DNA of 64,000 nucleotides, from contig NZ_VTEH01000019.1 of assembly GCF_008180615.1 (NCBI RefSeq), forward strand, positions 1-64,000. The letters are read 5' to 3'. The stretch comes from Rossellomorea vietnamensis. GTDB lineage: Bacteria; Bacillota; Bacilli; Bacillales; Bacillaceae_B. Below, piece by piece: positions 25,193 through 33,019 of the stretch (its first letter is position 1; every line of letters starts with the position of its first letter). The translations under genes were made by a program, and so were the position numbers. Below the pieces are notes generated by a model, which ran no database searches, was not told the origin of the DNA, and saw nothing but the letters and a program-made list of their open reading frames with translations.

Positions 25193-25837
25193 ATGATGAA
25201 GCCCTTTATTAGGAATGATCAATTCAACTTTATAAAAGCACAAACGAAAGTGCTGATCAATGGTCATGTAAACGCAAATGATCCTGGTGTCATGAAAGCA
25301 CTCAAAGCTGTCACATTGGAAAAGGTATTGAGCCTGCTGCCTGCTCCTTCAGAGGAAGAACACGATTTGCTGAGTTCGATTGCCTCTATTAAAGATAAGC
25401 AGGATGCAGAGAATTATCTTGCTAAGCTAATACCCTTTGTCATACCTTTTCGGGAAGTGTCTGACAAAACACTGCTAAAACTGTTCCCAAAAGTAAAGAA
25501 GCTGAAGCTCCCCGATCTTGAGAATGTAGACCTAAGGGAGGTCACTTACTTAGGCTGGAATGACATTGGGCAGGAGCGGAAATACCTTGTCACAGAGGAT
25601 AACGGCAAGCTGATTGGAATGAGGGGAACCTTCAAGAATCACAGTCAAAAAGGAGTCTGCACAATATGCAATTCCATTGGAGAAATCGGGATGTTCATCA
25701 CCGAATCGAAAGCTGCTGCCAATGGGACGTATAGAAATCGCGGAAACTACATCTGCCAGGACAGCCAGGCTTGCAACCGCAGCCTGCAAAGTAAAGAAAA
25801 GCTTAATGCATTCATACAGCATCTTCAAAACCGGTGA
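25193..25837 (+). CDS. FusB/FusC-type EF-G-binding protein
   Basis: 214-residue cytosolic protein of the FBP family. FusB and FusC bind elongation factor G and free it from the ribosome when fusidic acid has stalled it; chromosomal relatives are common in Bacilli. A helical N-terminal domain (FIRNDQFNFIKAQTKVLINGH... to about 90) is followed by a C-terminal treble-clef zinc domain with CTICNS and a second pair in YICQDSQACNRSL. AAAGGAG precedes two adjacent ATGs (25193, 25196). The stop codon lies in an inverted-repeat arm (25833). Whether it gives resistance or only supports translation recovery cannot be read from the sequence. Confidence 0.85.
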   Translation: MMKPFIRNDQFNFIKAQTKVLINGHVNANDPGVMKALKAVTLEKVLSLLPAPSEEEHDLLSSIASIKDKQDAENYLAKLIPFVIPFREVSDKTLLKLFPKVKKLKLPDLENVDLREVTYLGWNDIGQERKYLVTEDNGKLIGMRGTFKNHSQKGVCTICNSIGEIGMFITESKAAANGTYRNRGNYICQDSQACNRSLQSKEKLNAFIQHLQNR

Positions 25838-25863
25838 CAGTCACGCCCCGGTTTATGTCGAAT
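25833..25863 (+). repeat. inverted repeat R3, left arm
   Basis: GGTGACAGTCAC, CCCG and ATGTCGAAT in that order; the inverted partner is at 26319-26349. It overlaps the last codon and stop of the EF-G-binding gene. Confidence 0.7.
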
Positions 25864-25975
25864 AGAATGACGGACGAAAAGTGCACTGAAGGGTGTGCTT
25901 TTTGTTTTGGTTCGGGGTAGAAGGTGTAACTTGTTGAGAATAAGCGATAAACTATACCGGATTTACTTGTAAGGG

Positions 25976-26307
25976 GAACCCAAAGAGAATAAAAGGAAAA
26001 CCCGCCTTTTTTTCTCTTTGGAACATTTGCCTGTCGGGGCTGAACAAGGCGCTTCCGCTTTGATCCGTCCAGCTGCAGCGCCTAGCCCCTCGGGGTCAAA
26101 TAACCCAAAAGGAAAACCCGCCTTTTTTCTCTTTGGAACATTTGCCTGTCGGGGCTGATCAAGGCGCTTCCGCTTTTGATCCGTCCAGCTGCAGCGCCTA
26201 GCCCCTCGGGGTCAAATAACCCAAAGAGAATAAAAGGAAAACCCGCCATTTTTCTCTTTGGAACATTTGCCTGTCGGGGCTGATCAAGGCGCTTCCGCTT
26301 TTGATCC
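25976..26307 (-). repeat. R1 repeat, 3 tandem copies
   Basis: Units of 115-125 bp, bounded by the R3 arms. On the minus strand they begin right after the stop of the MFS gene with GGATCAAAAGCGGAAGCGCC, continue through CAGCCCCGACAGGCAAATGTT and contain the hairpin CCAAAGAGAA/TTCTCTTTGG (the middle copy has lost one arm) and GGTTATTTGACCCCGAGGGG. 25864-25975 has only a weak GTGCAC/GTGTGC hairpin with a T-run at 25876-25908, possibly the terminator of the EF-G-binding gene. Confidence 0.85.
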
Positions 26308-27576
26308 TTAAGGTGCCAATTCGACATTTTTCGGGTTGTGACTGTCACCAGAGTGGGCACGCTGGCGGGCAAGCATTTTCAAAGCCACGAACAGGAAGGC
26401 CAGTGCTCCCAACATCCGTACCAGGGAGGTGGAAAGCATAGCACTCTGCATCCCGAATTGGTTCAGGAGCAGGACCCCGAATTGCGGCGCGAGAAACCCG
26501 ATGATCGCAAGTAAAAAGTTATAATTGGCGATATAGGTCGTCAGCTGTTTCTGAGGCGAAGAATTCAGCAGCTGGTTGAAAAGCAGAAGGTTTGTTCCAG
26601 CTACGAAAATTCCAATCCAAAGATTTATGAAAGTGATATAGTATAAGTTCGTCGAAACGATCATCAAAGCAGGAGCTGTAGCCATACCGGCCGCTGCCAC
26701 GAATAACAGCATCGTGTTGCCGTATTTGTCCGCATACTTCGCCCACCACTTGATACTGACAATTTGGGAAAGCTGGTTGGTCACTGAAAACATGCTGAAC
26801 CAGAGGGCTGTGGCATGGGCTTCACGGATTTGATAAATGCTGAAGATGGACCAGCCCATTTGTGCTCCAAAGTTAAATAGGAGTGCGCAAATGATGAAGG
26901 CAACATAGGGCTTGTGCTTGAACACGTCCATTGAAAACTTCTTCTTCTCTACTACTTCTTTTACTTCTAAGGCAGTATGCTCTGCCGTCTCTTCTTTATG
27001 CTTCATCAAGTAATACACTTCCATTAGTGCAAAACCGAAACCGGCGATAAACAGGATTTGATAAGGAAACACGCTGTTTTCATTGAATTGTTCTAAAAAG
27101 AATCCTGTAGAAAAGGTTACAATCATCGCGGTAATGGTCGTCCATCGGTTCCTGGAACTGAAAAATCCGCCTCGTCGTTCTTCAGGGACCAGATCGCCGA
27201 TCATTGACTGCCAGGACAGACCGGACAGCGCCCCTGGAAAGTTCAAAAGCGCAATCAGTGCAACAAGAGCCCAAGGTGCAAATTGCGGAGACAGAAATGG
27301 AACAAATAAGATGAGCATGAACAATAGTCTGGTTGACAAAGTAGATGCAACAGCAAATTTCTTCTTGCTTTTTACCCGGTTCAGCCACATGGCCCCTGGA
27401 ATCAAGGCTAGCATTCCGATAATGGAGGGAAGAGAAGTGATCAGTCCCATTTGCGTATTGCTCGCACCCAGGACACCAATGGCAAACAGCGGGATATATC
27501 CATTTACAGCATTTGTGGACACAGTGGAAGCAATTCCATTGTAGATGCTGAGTTTTTCATTTTTATTGAATTTCAA
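26308..27576 (-). CDS. MFS transporter
   Basis: Major facilitator protein of about 422 residues with 12 hydrophobic segments and a charged central loop (KHKEETAEHTALEVKEVVEKKK). MFS loop 2-3 residues appear as LNRVKSKKKFAVAS. I prefer the TTG at 27576 (AGAGGAG ten bases before, giving MKFNKNEKLSIYNG); an ATG at 27609 and a GTG at 27660 have no ribosome site. Substrate unknown. It is divergent from the hydrolase gene, and a 16-bp palindrome lies between them. The C terminus is coded by an R3 arm, so the last ~12 residues may be a later addition. Confidence 0.85.
   Translation of the reverse strand: MKFNKNEKLSIYNGIASTVSTNAVNGYIPLFAIGVLGASNTQMGLITSLPSIIGMLALIPGAMWLNRVKSKKKFAVASTLSTRLLFMLILFVPFLSPQFAPWALVALIALLNFPGALSGLSWQSMIGDLVPEERRGGFFSSRNRWTTITAMIVTFSTGFFLEQFNENSVFPYQILFIAGFGFALMEVYYLMKHKEETAEHTALEVKEVVEKKKFSMDVFKHKPYVAFIICALLFNFGAQMGWSIFSIYQIREAHATALWFSMFSVTNQLSQIVSIKWWAKYADKYGNTMLLFVAAAGMATAPALMIVSTNLYYITFINLWIGIFVAGTNLLLFNQLLNSSPQKQLTTYIANYNFLLAIIGFLAPQFGVLLLNQFGMQSAMLSTSLVRMLGALAFLFVALKMLARQRAHSGDSHNPKNVELAP
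26319..26349 (-). repeat. inverted repeat R3, right arm
   Basis: Inverted copy of 25833-25863 (ATTCGACAT, CGGG, GTGACTGTCACC on the plus strand). It lies inside the 3' end of the MFS gene. Confidence 0.7.
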
Positions 27577-27700
27577 GCTTGCAGCTCTCCTCTTTGTGTT
27601 AATTTTCATGATGGCAACTGCAACAAATTTACTGATTGATTGTACTTTTTTGCTTCTCACCTGACAATATAAAATCGTAAAAACAGTTAAATCTATTTAC

Positions 27701-27716
27701 CTTCTCAATTGAGAAG
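27701..27716. promoter_or_regulatory. 16-bp palindrome in a divergent promoter region
   Basis: CTTCTCAATTGAGAAG is a perfect palindrome between the divergent MFS and hydrolase genes, a plausible operator for a dimeric repressor. Confidence 0.35.
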
Positions 27717-27851
27717 AGAGGTCTTAAGAACTAGGTTCTAAAGTAGCGTAAACTGGGATAAACTTAGTCTCCTCTAGGATTGAACAGTTTGTACGGCGGA
27801 TGCGGAGGGGAATATATACATAAACGAGGATATGAGAGGGCGAGTAGCAAT

Positions 27852-28727
27852 ATGCGGGACAGCATAAACTTTATGTTCAAACATTCATCAGGACGAAAAA
27901 TCACTTATAAAAAGATTGGTGACCCTTCTGGAATCCCGTTCCTTTACTTTCATGGCTGGGGATCTGCTGCTTCCTCAATTTTTTTTGATAAAACATTTCT
28001 TGATGAAAATCATATATTTATCCTTATGGTGAACCGGCCCGGCTATGGCGGATCAGGCTTCCTTGAAGATTATACAATGTACGACCATGCTGAAGACGTG
28101 AATGAAGTGCTCGATTACCTGGGCATCGAACGGGCTCATTGCTTCGGATGGTCAAATGGTGCTTTATTCTCGCAAGTGTTCGCTTCTAAGTATCCCCGAA
28201 AGGTAACTTCTTTGTCATTGGCAGGCAGTGCCATTCCTCTGGAAAGCAAAGAAAGCCGAGAGTATTTGCCGGCTCGCTGGAAATTTATCCGAAGAACGTT
28301 TAGATTAGCCCCTTCTTTTACCAGGGGGTATTTGAAACACATCAATAAGATCTGGACTGGCCGTATAGAAAGAATGCTATTAGGGCTGCTGAACAGGCAG
28401 AATGAAGACAAGAACCTGGAAGATCTGAAAGGACAATTGAAAAAACAAACAGCTGAAGGGTTGTGGGAGGCTTACCGAACGAAAGGCTGGTCCGAATATG
28501 CCGAACTTCGAGCAATGATGGTCCCCTTTAATCTTCCGGAGGAGAATCCTCCATTTCCGGCTTATATCTGGTATGGAGAGAAGGATAAAATGTGGCCAAA
28601 GAAGACTGCAGTCTATTTGCAGGAGAAATACCAAGGATCACAGCTGAAGGAGATAAAGCAAGAAGGACATTTCTTCTTTTTGATATGCTGGAGGAGAATA
28701 GTGGAGAATGTTTTATCAAACGAATAG
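27852..28727 (+). CDS. alpha/beta hydrolase
   Basis: Alpha/beta-hydrolase fold protein of about 291 residues; substrate unknown. The oxyanion strand FLYFHGWGSAAS, the nucleophile elbow GWSNGA (Ser in GxSxG), a late Asp in YIWYGEKDKMW and a late His in QEGHFFF form the expected triad order. The frame is open back to a TTG at 27780. I chose the ATG at 27852 (GAGGG eleven bases before), where the family similarity begins, but the start is uncertain. Divergent from the MFS gene. Confidence 0.82.
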   Translation: MRDSINFMFKHSSGRKITYKKIGDPSGIPFLYFHGWGSAASSIFFDKTFLDENHIFILMVNRPGYGGSGFLEDYTMYDHAEDVNEVLDYLGIERAHCFGWSNGALFSQVFASKYPRKVTSLSLAGSAIPLESKESREYLPARWKFIRRTFRLAPSFTRGYLKHINKIWTGRIERMLLGLLNRQNEDKNLEDLKGQLKKQTAEGLWEAYRTKGWSEYAELRAMMVPFNLPEENPPFPAYIWYGEKDKMWPKKTAVYLQEKYQGSQLKEIKQEGHFFFLICWRRIVENVLSNE

Positions 28728-28802
28728 GTAAAGGAGAGGGCGACAGCCTATAAAAGGGCGGTTGAACCCCAAATAATATAATTCTAAAGGGGGATGTAGT
28801 TA

Positions 28803-29012
28803 ATGGTCAAGCGAGGACAAGGAAATAGAGCGAAAGAACAACTGCAGTCCGTTTTGAGGGAAACCAATACCCCTGCCATTCTGAATGATGTCATCGATAC
28901 AGAGTTGGGAGTCATGCCGGGTGTGACAGCAGAAGAACTGACAACAGCAGAAAGATACTCTGTCAGAAATTCCACAGACGGCAAGACGTGGAACAGTGCG
29001 GATGACCGATAA
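28803..29012 (+). CDS. small protein of unknown function
   Basis: 69 residues, soluble. AAGGGGGA eight bases before the ATG and an immediate terminator support a real gene. The middle part LRETNTPAILNDVIDTELGV and the AEELTTAERYSVRNSTDGKTW tail do not match a family I know; I compared it with alpha/beta SASPs and do not find their signature. Confidence 0.6.
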   Translation: MVKRGQGNRAKEQLQSVLRETNTPAILNDVIDTELGVMPGVTAEELTTAERYSVRNSTDGKTWNSADDR

Positions 29013-29036
29013 AGGGCCTTGAATGGGTCCTTTTTT
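29011..29036 (+). terminator. terminator
   Basis: AAAGGGCC / GGGTCCTTTTTT hairpin (one mismatch) directly at the stop of the 69-residue gene. Confidence 0.75.
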
Positions 29037-29295
29037 GTTGAGTAATTTTTGGAGAGACCCCCAAAGAGTCAATTTTTGAGGTGGGGGTGTCCTTCGTGAA
29101 GTTCCCGAGAAACCCCAGGAATCTGTAAGTGTTTCAAGCATCATTGAGAGCCTGCATGAGTACCTTTTTTAGCGTGGAAGTATCCCTGAAAACAGACCTC
29201 CTTTTCACTTGTGAAATATACATCCGGTAAGTATGAAATGGTCAAAATGACAAATAGTAATGTCAGAGAGTATATAAAAAGAGAAATGCTTATGT

Positions 29296-29483
29296 ACGAA
29301 AATTTTCCGCTCCAGTCCCGAAGAAGGGCTTAAGAGGTTAAATGAGGGACAGGGAAAGGAGAAAATCCTGGACGAGACTGGCATGACCGTAGGGTGAATA
29401 ATGCTCCCTTTAAGGTGAAGGCAGGCGAGTTTTTCGTCATCATGGGCTTGTCCGGAAGCGGTAAATCCACGTTGATACGGCTG
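29296..29483 (+). pseudogene. opuAA remnant (betaine ABC ATPase N-terminus)
   Basis: Codes for the first ~65 residues of an OpuA/ProV-type ATPase: EEGLKRLNEGQGKEKILDET and GMTVG, then, after the loss of one base near 29394, VNNAPFKVKAGEFFVIMG and the Walker A LSGSGKSTLIR. It breaks off at about 29483, directly against the permease remnant. No start codon or ribosome site remains (stop codons in frame just upstream). So the gene carries a frameshift and has lost its 3' part. Confidence 0.88.
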
Positions 29484-29773
29484 ACATGGTAGAGGCAGCC
29501 AAAGCGTTCGGGTCGACTTCCTGGCAGATGCTTACAAAGGTGCAGCTTCCTGTTGCCGTTCCCACTATCATGGCGGGAATCAACCAAACGATCATGCTTG
29601 CACTTTCCATGGCCGTTATTGCCTCTATGATTGGAGCACCAAAACTTGGGTCAACTGTTTTGGCTGGAATTTCGAGTGTGAACGTCCGTCTTGGGTTAGT
29701 CGGTGGTCTAGGAATTGTGGTACTCGCTATTATTCTGGATCGCATTACGCAAGGTCTGGGTCAGAAAAAATGA
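29484..29773 (+). pseudogene. opuAB remnant (betaine ABC permease C-terminus)
   Basis: About 95 residues matching the end of the OpuAB/ProW permease: MVEAAKAFGSTSWQMLTKVQ, then the EAA-loop region PVAVPTIMAGINQTIMLALS and IASMIGAPKLGSTVL, ending DRITQGLGQ. Roughly the first two thirds are missing. The same deletion removed the end of opuAA, so one event probably joined the two. There is no ribosome site before its first ATG (29486). Confidence 0.88.
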
Positions 29774-29791
29774 GGACAGGAGTTTTTGGCG

Positions 29792-30682
29792 ATGAAAAAA
29801 TGGAAGATTGGATTCCTCCTGGTGTTTGCTGCTTTCATGATGACTGCCTGTGGTACAGGCGCTAATGATGAAGGAGAGGATAATGCCGAACAAAATGGAG
29901 GCAATTATGAAGGAATCACAATCAATTTTGGCGTGACTCCTTGGACAAGTACGGTGCCTCCAACCAAAGTCGCAAAGCTTATTCTTGAAGACATGGGATA
30001 CACGGTCAACGAAACGAAAGCAGATGCAGGCGGGGTATACACAGGCCTTGCAAGGGGAGATTTGGATGTATTCATGGATGCCTGGCTGCCGGATATGCAT
30101 GCCAACTATATGGAAAAGTATGGTGATAAGCTGGAAGATACAGCTGTCAGCTACAAAGAGGGAGAGCTTGGCTGGGTTATTCCCACTTATGTAGAGGGAA
30201 TTGACTCGGTAGAAGATATTAAGGGAAAAGAAGACCTATTCGGCGGAAAGATGTATGGAATTGAAGAAGGTGCCGGAATGACGGTCACTTCAAGAGAGAT
30301 GATAGATAAACTTGGGCTGGGTTTGGAATATGTAGCCTCAAGTGAAGGAGGAATGCTTGCACAGGCACAGCGGATGATGGAAAACGAGGAGCCTGTGTTG
30401 TTTCTGGGCTGGAGACCGCATCCTATGTTTGTTAATTATGATTTGAAAGTGCTGGAGAGTCCTGAAGAGTATTTTCAAACCTCTGAAGTCCATGTTATCA
30501 CGAACAAGGAACTGAAGGACGATGCCGCAGAAGCCTATGAATTCCTCACTAAGTGGAAAATGGATGCAGCGGATATTGAAGAAATGATCATCAAAATTGA
30601 CGAAGGGCAAGATCCCGAAGCCATCGCACAGGAATGGATCGATAATCATGAGGAGCAAGTGAAGGAAATGAAAGGGAAATAA
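29792..30682 (+). CDS. opuAC: glycine betaine-binding lipoprotein
   Basis: Substrate-binding protein of the OpuA betaine importer, 296 residues. A lipoprotein signal (KKWKIGFLLVFAAFMMTAC, modified Cys at 20) is followed by a type II binding domain with INFGVTPWTSTVPPTK, TGLARGDLDVFMDAWLP and FLGWRPHPMFV, which supply the Trp residues that hold betaine. AGGAG nine bases before the ATG at 29792 decides against the TTG at 29786. It sits 18 bases after the opuAB remnant. It is whole, but its ATPase and permease are broken here, so it is an orphan unless another OpuA system serves it. Confidence 0.92.
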   Translation: MKKWKIGFLLVFAAFMMTACGTGANDEGEDNAEQNGGNYEGITINFGVTPWTSTVPPTKVAKLILEDMGYTVNETKADAGGVYTGLARGDLDVFMDAWLPDMHANYMEKYGDKLEDTAVSYKEGELGWVIPTYVEGIDSVEDIKGKEDLFGGKMYGIEEGAGMTVTSREMIDKLGLGLEYVASSEGGMLAQAQRMMENEEPVLFLGWRPHPMFVNYDLKVLESPEEYFQTSEVHVITNKELKDDAAEAYEFLTKWKMDAADIEEMIIKIDEGQDPEAIAQEWIDNHEEQVKEMKGK

Positions 30683-30690
30683 GATTTGGT

Positions 30691-30729
30691 GGCTAAAGGA
30701 TAGCAGAGTGCCAATCCTTTAGCCCTTTA
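30691..30729 (+). terminator. terminator of opuAC
   Basis: GGCTAAAGGAT / ATCCTTTAGCC stem, followed by CTTTAA. Confidence 0.7.
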
Positions 30730-30775
30730 AAGCATGAAGAGGGACTGTCCCTCTTCGCGCTTTAAAGCAATGAAG
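30725..30775. repeat. dispersed palindrome R2, copy 2
   Basis: GAAGAGGGAC / GTCCCTCTTC core with CTTTAAAGCA on both sides, between the convergent opuAC and LiaG-like genes. Confidence 0.75.
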
Positions 30776-30782
30776 TGTGTCT

Positions 30783-31649
30783 CTAATAAATTCTTACGTC
30801 CCCGCTGGATACTGAGATTTCAATGTCATATTGACCAGAACCATGAGTTCCGGAAATATCACCGTCATCCACCTTTTGGGATTTCAACGGAAATTCACTG
30901 GAGATGTTGCCGCTGCTTGCCTCTCCGGTAAGGGTGAAGCTGCTGTCATCTGGAAGATCCAAGTCGACGTTTCCTGAGCTGAGATCAAAGCTGATGTCGC
31001 CTTTTAATTCAGCCATTTCCACATCCATCTTCCCGGAAGAAAGCTCTCCTTTCAACGGTCCGGAATACTCAATCAGTTCTACATCACCGGAACTGATTTC
31101 CACGGCTCCCTCCTTGGCAGAAAACCGGTCAACGATAAGGCTTCCAGATGAACCGCTATGAACGAATTTGGCAGTTTTTATATCGGTTAATTCAAGGTTA
31201 CCCGAACTCATATCTGTTCTTAATGTATCGAGCACCATCGGTTCAGAAGAAGACTCTCCTTCAAATACAAGGCTGCCGGAACCGATATTGATGTCCATGC
31301 TGCGGTCAAAATGTTCCGGGATGAAGACGGTCAATTCAGAATCATGGTTGAATGACATCCAGCTGAACCATTTCCGCTTTACTTCTACTTTGATTTCATC
31401 GCCTTTTGAGCTGACGATTAAATTGCCCTTGCCCTTCAGCTCGGCTTTCACATCATCCCTTTCTTCAGGAATGATTACTGTATTACTGCTTGGAACGTCA
31501 ATTTTAAGGGAATTTACCCTATCATTGACTGCAACGCTGTTGTCCCCGGTGCGTTTCCCTGAAGCAAACAAAGAAGTATGATCGTTGAGAATAAGCAGGA
31601 CAGAACCAACGACCAGGACAGCAATGATAATTGCGAATAAGTTTTTCAT
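30783..31649 (-). CDS. LiaG-like DUF4097 protein
   Basis: 288-residue membrane-anchored protein; the same length as B. subtilis LiaG of the envelope-stress lia operon. An N-terminal span (LFAIIIAVLVVGSVLLIL) is followed by an external DUF4097 beta-helix with repeating Ser-Ser-Gly turns (MSSGNLEL, ISSGDVEL, LSSGKMDV, LSSGNVDL, ASSGNISS, VSSGDVRIY) about every 20-25 residues. GAGGGGAAACA precedes the ATG. Unlike liaG it is not in a lia operon here. Its role is unclear even in B. subtilis. Confidence 0.8.
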   Translation of the reverse strand: MKNLFAIIIAVLVVGSVLLILNDHTSLFASGKRTGDNSVAVNDRVNSLKIDVPSSNTVIIPEERDDVKAELKGKGNLIVSSKGDEIKVEVKRKWFSWMSFNHDSELTVFIPEHFDRSMDINIGSGSLVFEGESSSEPMVLDTLRTDMSSGNLELTDIKTAKFVHSGSSGSLIVDRFSAKEGAVEISSGDVELIEYSGPLKGELSSGKMDVEMAELKGDISFDLSSGNVDLDLPDDSSFTLTGEASSGNISSEFPLKSQKVDDGDISGTHGSGQYDIEISVSSGDVRIY

Positions 31650-31942
31650 TGTTTCCCCTCATTTCATCAGCTATTCAATATCTTTATCTTATTCGGATTA
31701 CCAACTTTATACAATAACACCCGCGGTTTATTTTTTAATAAGACCAGAGGCGTAGAAGGTATTGCTTCGGTATATCTGCCGCCGTATTTTTCTCGGTGAT
31801 TTAAGGGGTTATTTCCGAAAGTAGCATTCCATAACGCAGCAGAGTTGATGAAAAAGCATGCTTTAAAGAAGAAATAGTAGTTCTGTAGTTATAAAAAGCC
31901 TGCTAAAGAGAGAGAATGGAACTAAAACGGGAGAATGAAAAC

Positions 31943-32455
31943 ATGTATTTGCTCCTTGTTGTGCTTGTTTATATCATTTTTGCAAAGGTTTTTGTGGATT
32001 GGAAACGCTGGCAGGATTATTATCCGACCGTACAATATTATCTTATCTGCAACCTCGCTTATAATTTTGTTTTCTACAATCATACATTGTGGAAATATAA
32101 GGCCGTTACAGTAGATTGGCTGAACCATACCCTGATTGAACTGACATTTTCTTTTTTTATACTGCCAATTGTCATCATGATCTATTTACGCTATTACCCA
32201 CAAGGAAAAAAGTCATATGTATATGTCTTGATCTGGATCATCTATTTTACTTTTCTGGAATTCCTGTTTTACAAAAGAGGATTGTTTATATACGAAAATG
32301 GATGGAGTGTAGGCTGGTCTCTTGTTTTTAACATCATTATGTTTGTGATGCTTCGGATGCACTATAAAAATAAGCTGCTTGCTTTAATAGTCTCCATCCC
32401 CATCATTGCGGTCTTGCTAATGTTCTTTCATCCGTCTCTTGGAGATATGAAATAG
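31943..32455 (+). CDS. CBO0543-family membrane protein
   Basis: 170 residues with five hydrophobic helices. The family hallmarks are YPTVQYYLICNLAYNFVFYNHTLWKY near the N terminus and FEW-like FLEFLFYKRGLF near 105. I prefer the ATG at 31943 (GGGAG nine bases before) to the ATG at 31916. Function unknown. It is followed after 11 bases by a 32-residue membrane peptide, so the two are probably transcribed together. The 31650-31942 gap holds no other recognisable gene. Confidence 0.75.
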   Translation: MYLLLVVLVYIIFAKVFVDWKRWQDYYPTVQYYLICNLAYNFVFYNHTLWKYKAVTVDWLNHTLIELTFSFFILPIVIMIYLRYYPQGKKSYVYVLIWIIYFTFLEFLFYKRGLFIYENGWSVGWSLVFNIIMFVMLRMHYKNKLLALIVSIPIIAVLLMFFHPSLGDMK

Positions 32456-32466
32456 AAGGTGTCTGC

Positions 32467-32565
32467 ATGTCTTATTTTTCCCTTCCTGTATTTCTCGTCT
32501 TATTATTGGGAACCTATTTCTTGATGGGTCTTTACTTAAAAAGACGCAAAGACAAGATGAAATAA
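32467..32565 (+). CDS. 32-residue single-span membrane peptide
   Basis: MSYFSLPVFLVLLLGTYFLM followed by a basic tail (KRRKDKMK). AAGG eight bases before the ATG and the close spacing to the preceding membrane gene argue that it is translated. No known family. Confidence 0.5.
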   Translation: MSYFSLPVFLVLLLGTYFLMGLYLKRRKDKMK

Positions 32566-32572
32566 AAACTTC

Positions 32573-32601
32573 TTGTATTTCAGTGGAAGATTCGTTACAA
32601 T
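32573..32601 (+). promoter_or_regulatory. promoter of the tyrZ T-box transcript
   Basis: TTGTAT, 17-base spacer, TACAAT, just before the T-box leader. Confidence 0.7.
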
Positions 32602-32607
32602 ATTTCT

Positions 32608-32848
32608 AATTTAAAATTCAGCGTTGACAGGAATAAGTAGCAGCTCATCTCCCTATCTCAGAGAACCGGTGGAGGGTGAAAACCGGTATATAGTTGAATG
32701 TGAATTACCTCCTCGAGCTTTCTTTGTGAAATTTCAGTAGCAAAGGACGGTGGATCCGTTATTTCTTTGAGTGGAAGAGCGATCTTCAACGAGGGTGGTA
32801 CCGCGTGCAATAAACCACGTCCCTTTTTTGGGACGTGGTTTTTTTATG
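32608..32848 (+). ncRNA. T-box leader, tyrosine-specific
   Basis: Senses uncharged tRNA-Tyr and allows read-through to the synthetase gene. Present: Stem I with CAGAGAACCGGTGG, a specifier loop GTGAATTACC in which TAC (32706-32708) is a tyrosine codon, the T-box AGGGTGGTACCGCG (32792-32805) that pairs with the tRNA end, and the terminator AAACCACGTCCC/GGGACGTGGTTT plus T-run (32812-32848). 32849-33019 then leads to the gene. Confidence 0.93.
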
Positions 32849-33019
32849 TTTTTAAACTGTTCTTTTTTAGGGGTATTGCTGCAATAAAGGAAAGGGATTT
32901 CCGGCTGGTCCAACAGGAGAGTGCCCTGCTCGTGATGCAGTGAACGTGCTTAATGAGAGCTATGTTCGCACAGCGAAACCGACCGCAATTTAAAAAGTTT
33001 TAAAAGGAGGAGAACAAGG

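Noticed and set aside
28803..29012. Small acid-soluble spore protein
   Set aside because: The length fits, but the alpha/beta SASP signatures (EFGVxLGxDxTAR and NGSVGGEITKRLV) are absent.
29394..29396. Second selenocysteine TGA in the opuAA remnant
   Set aside because: The TGA there follows a missing base (the correct frame resumes one base later) and the gene is truncated, so it is a mutation.
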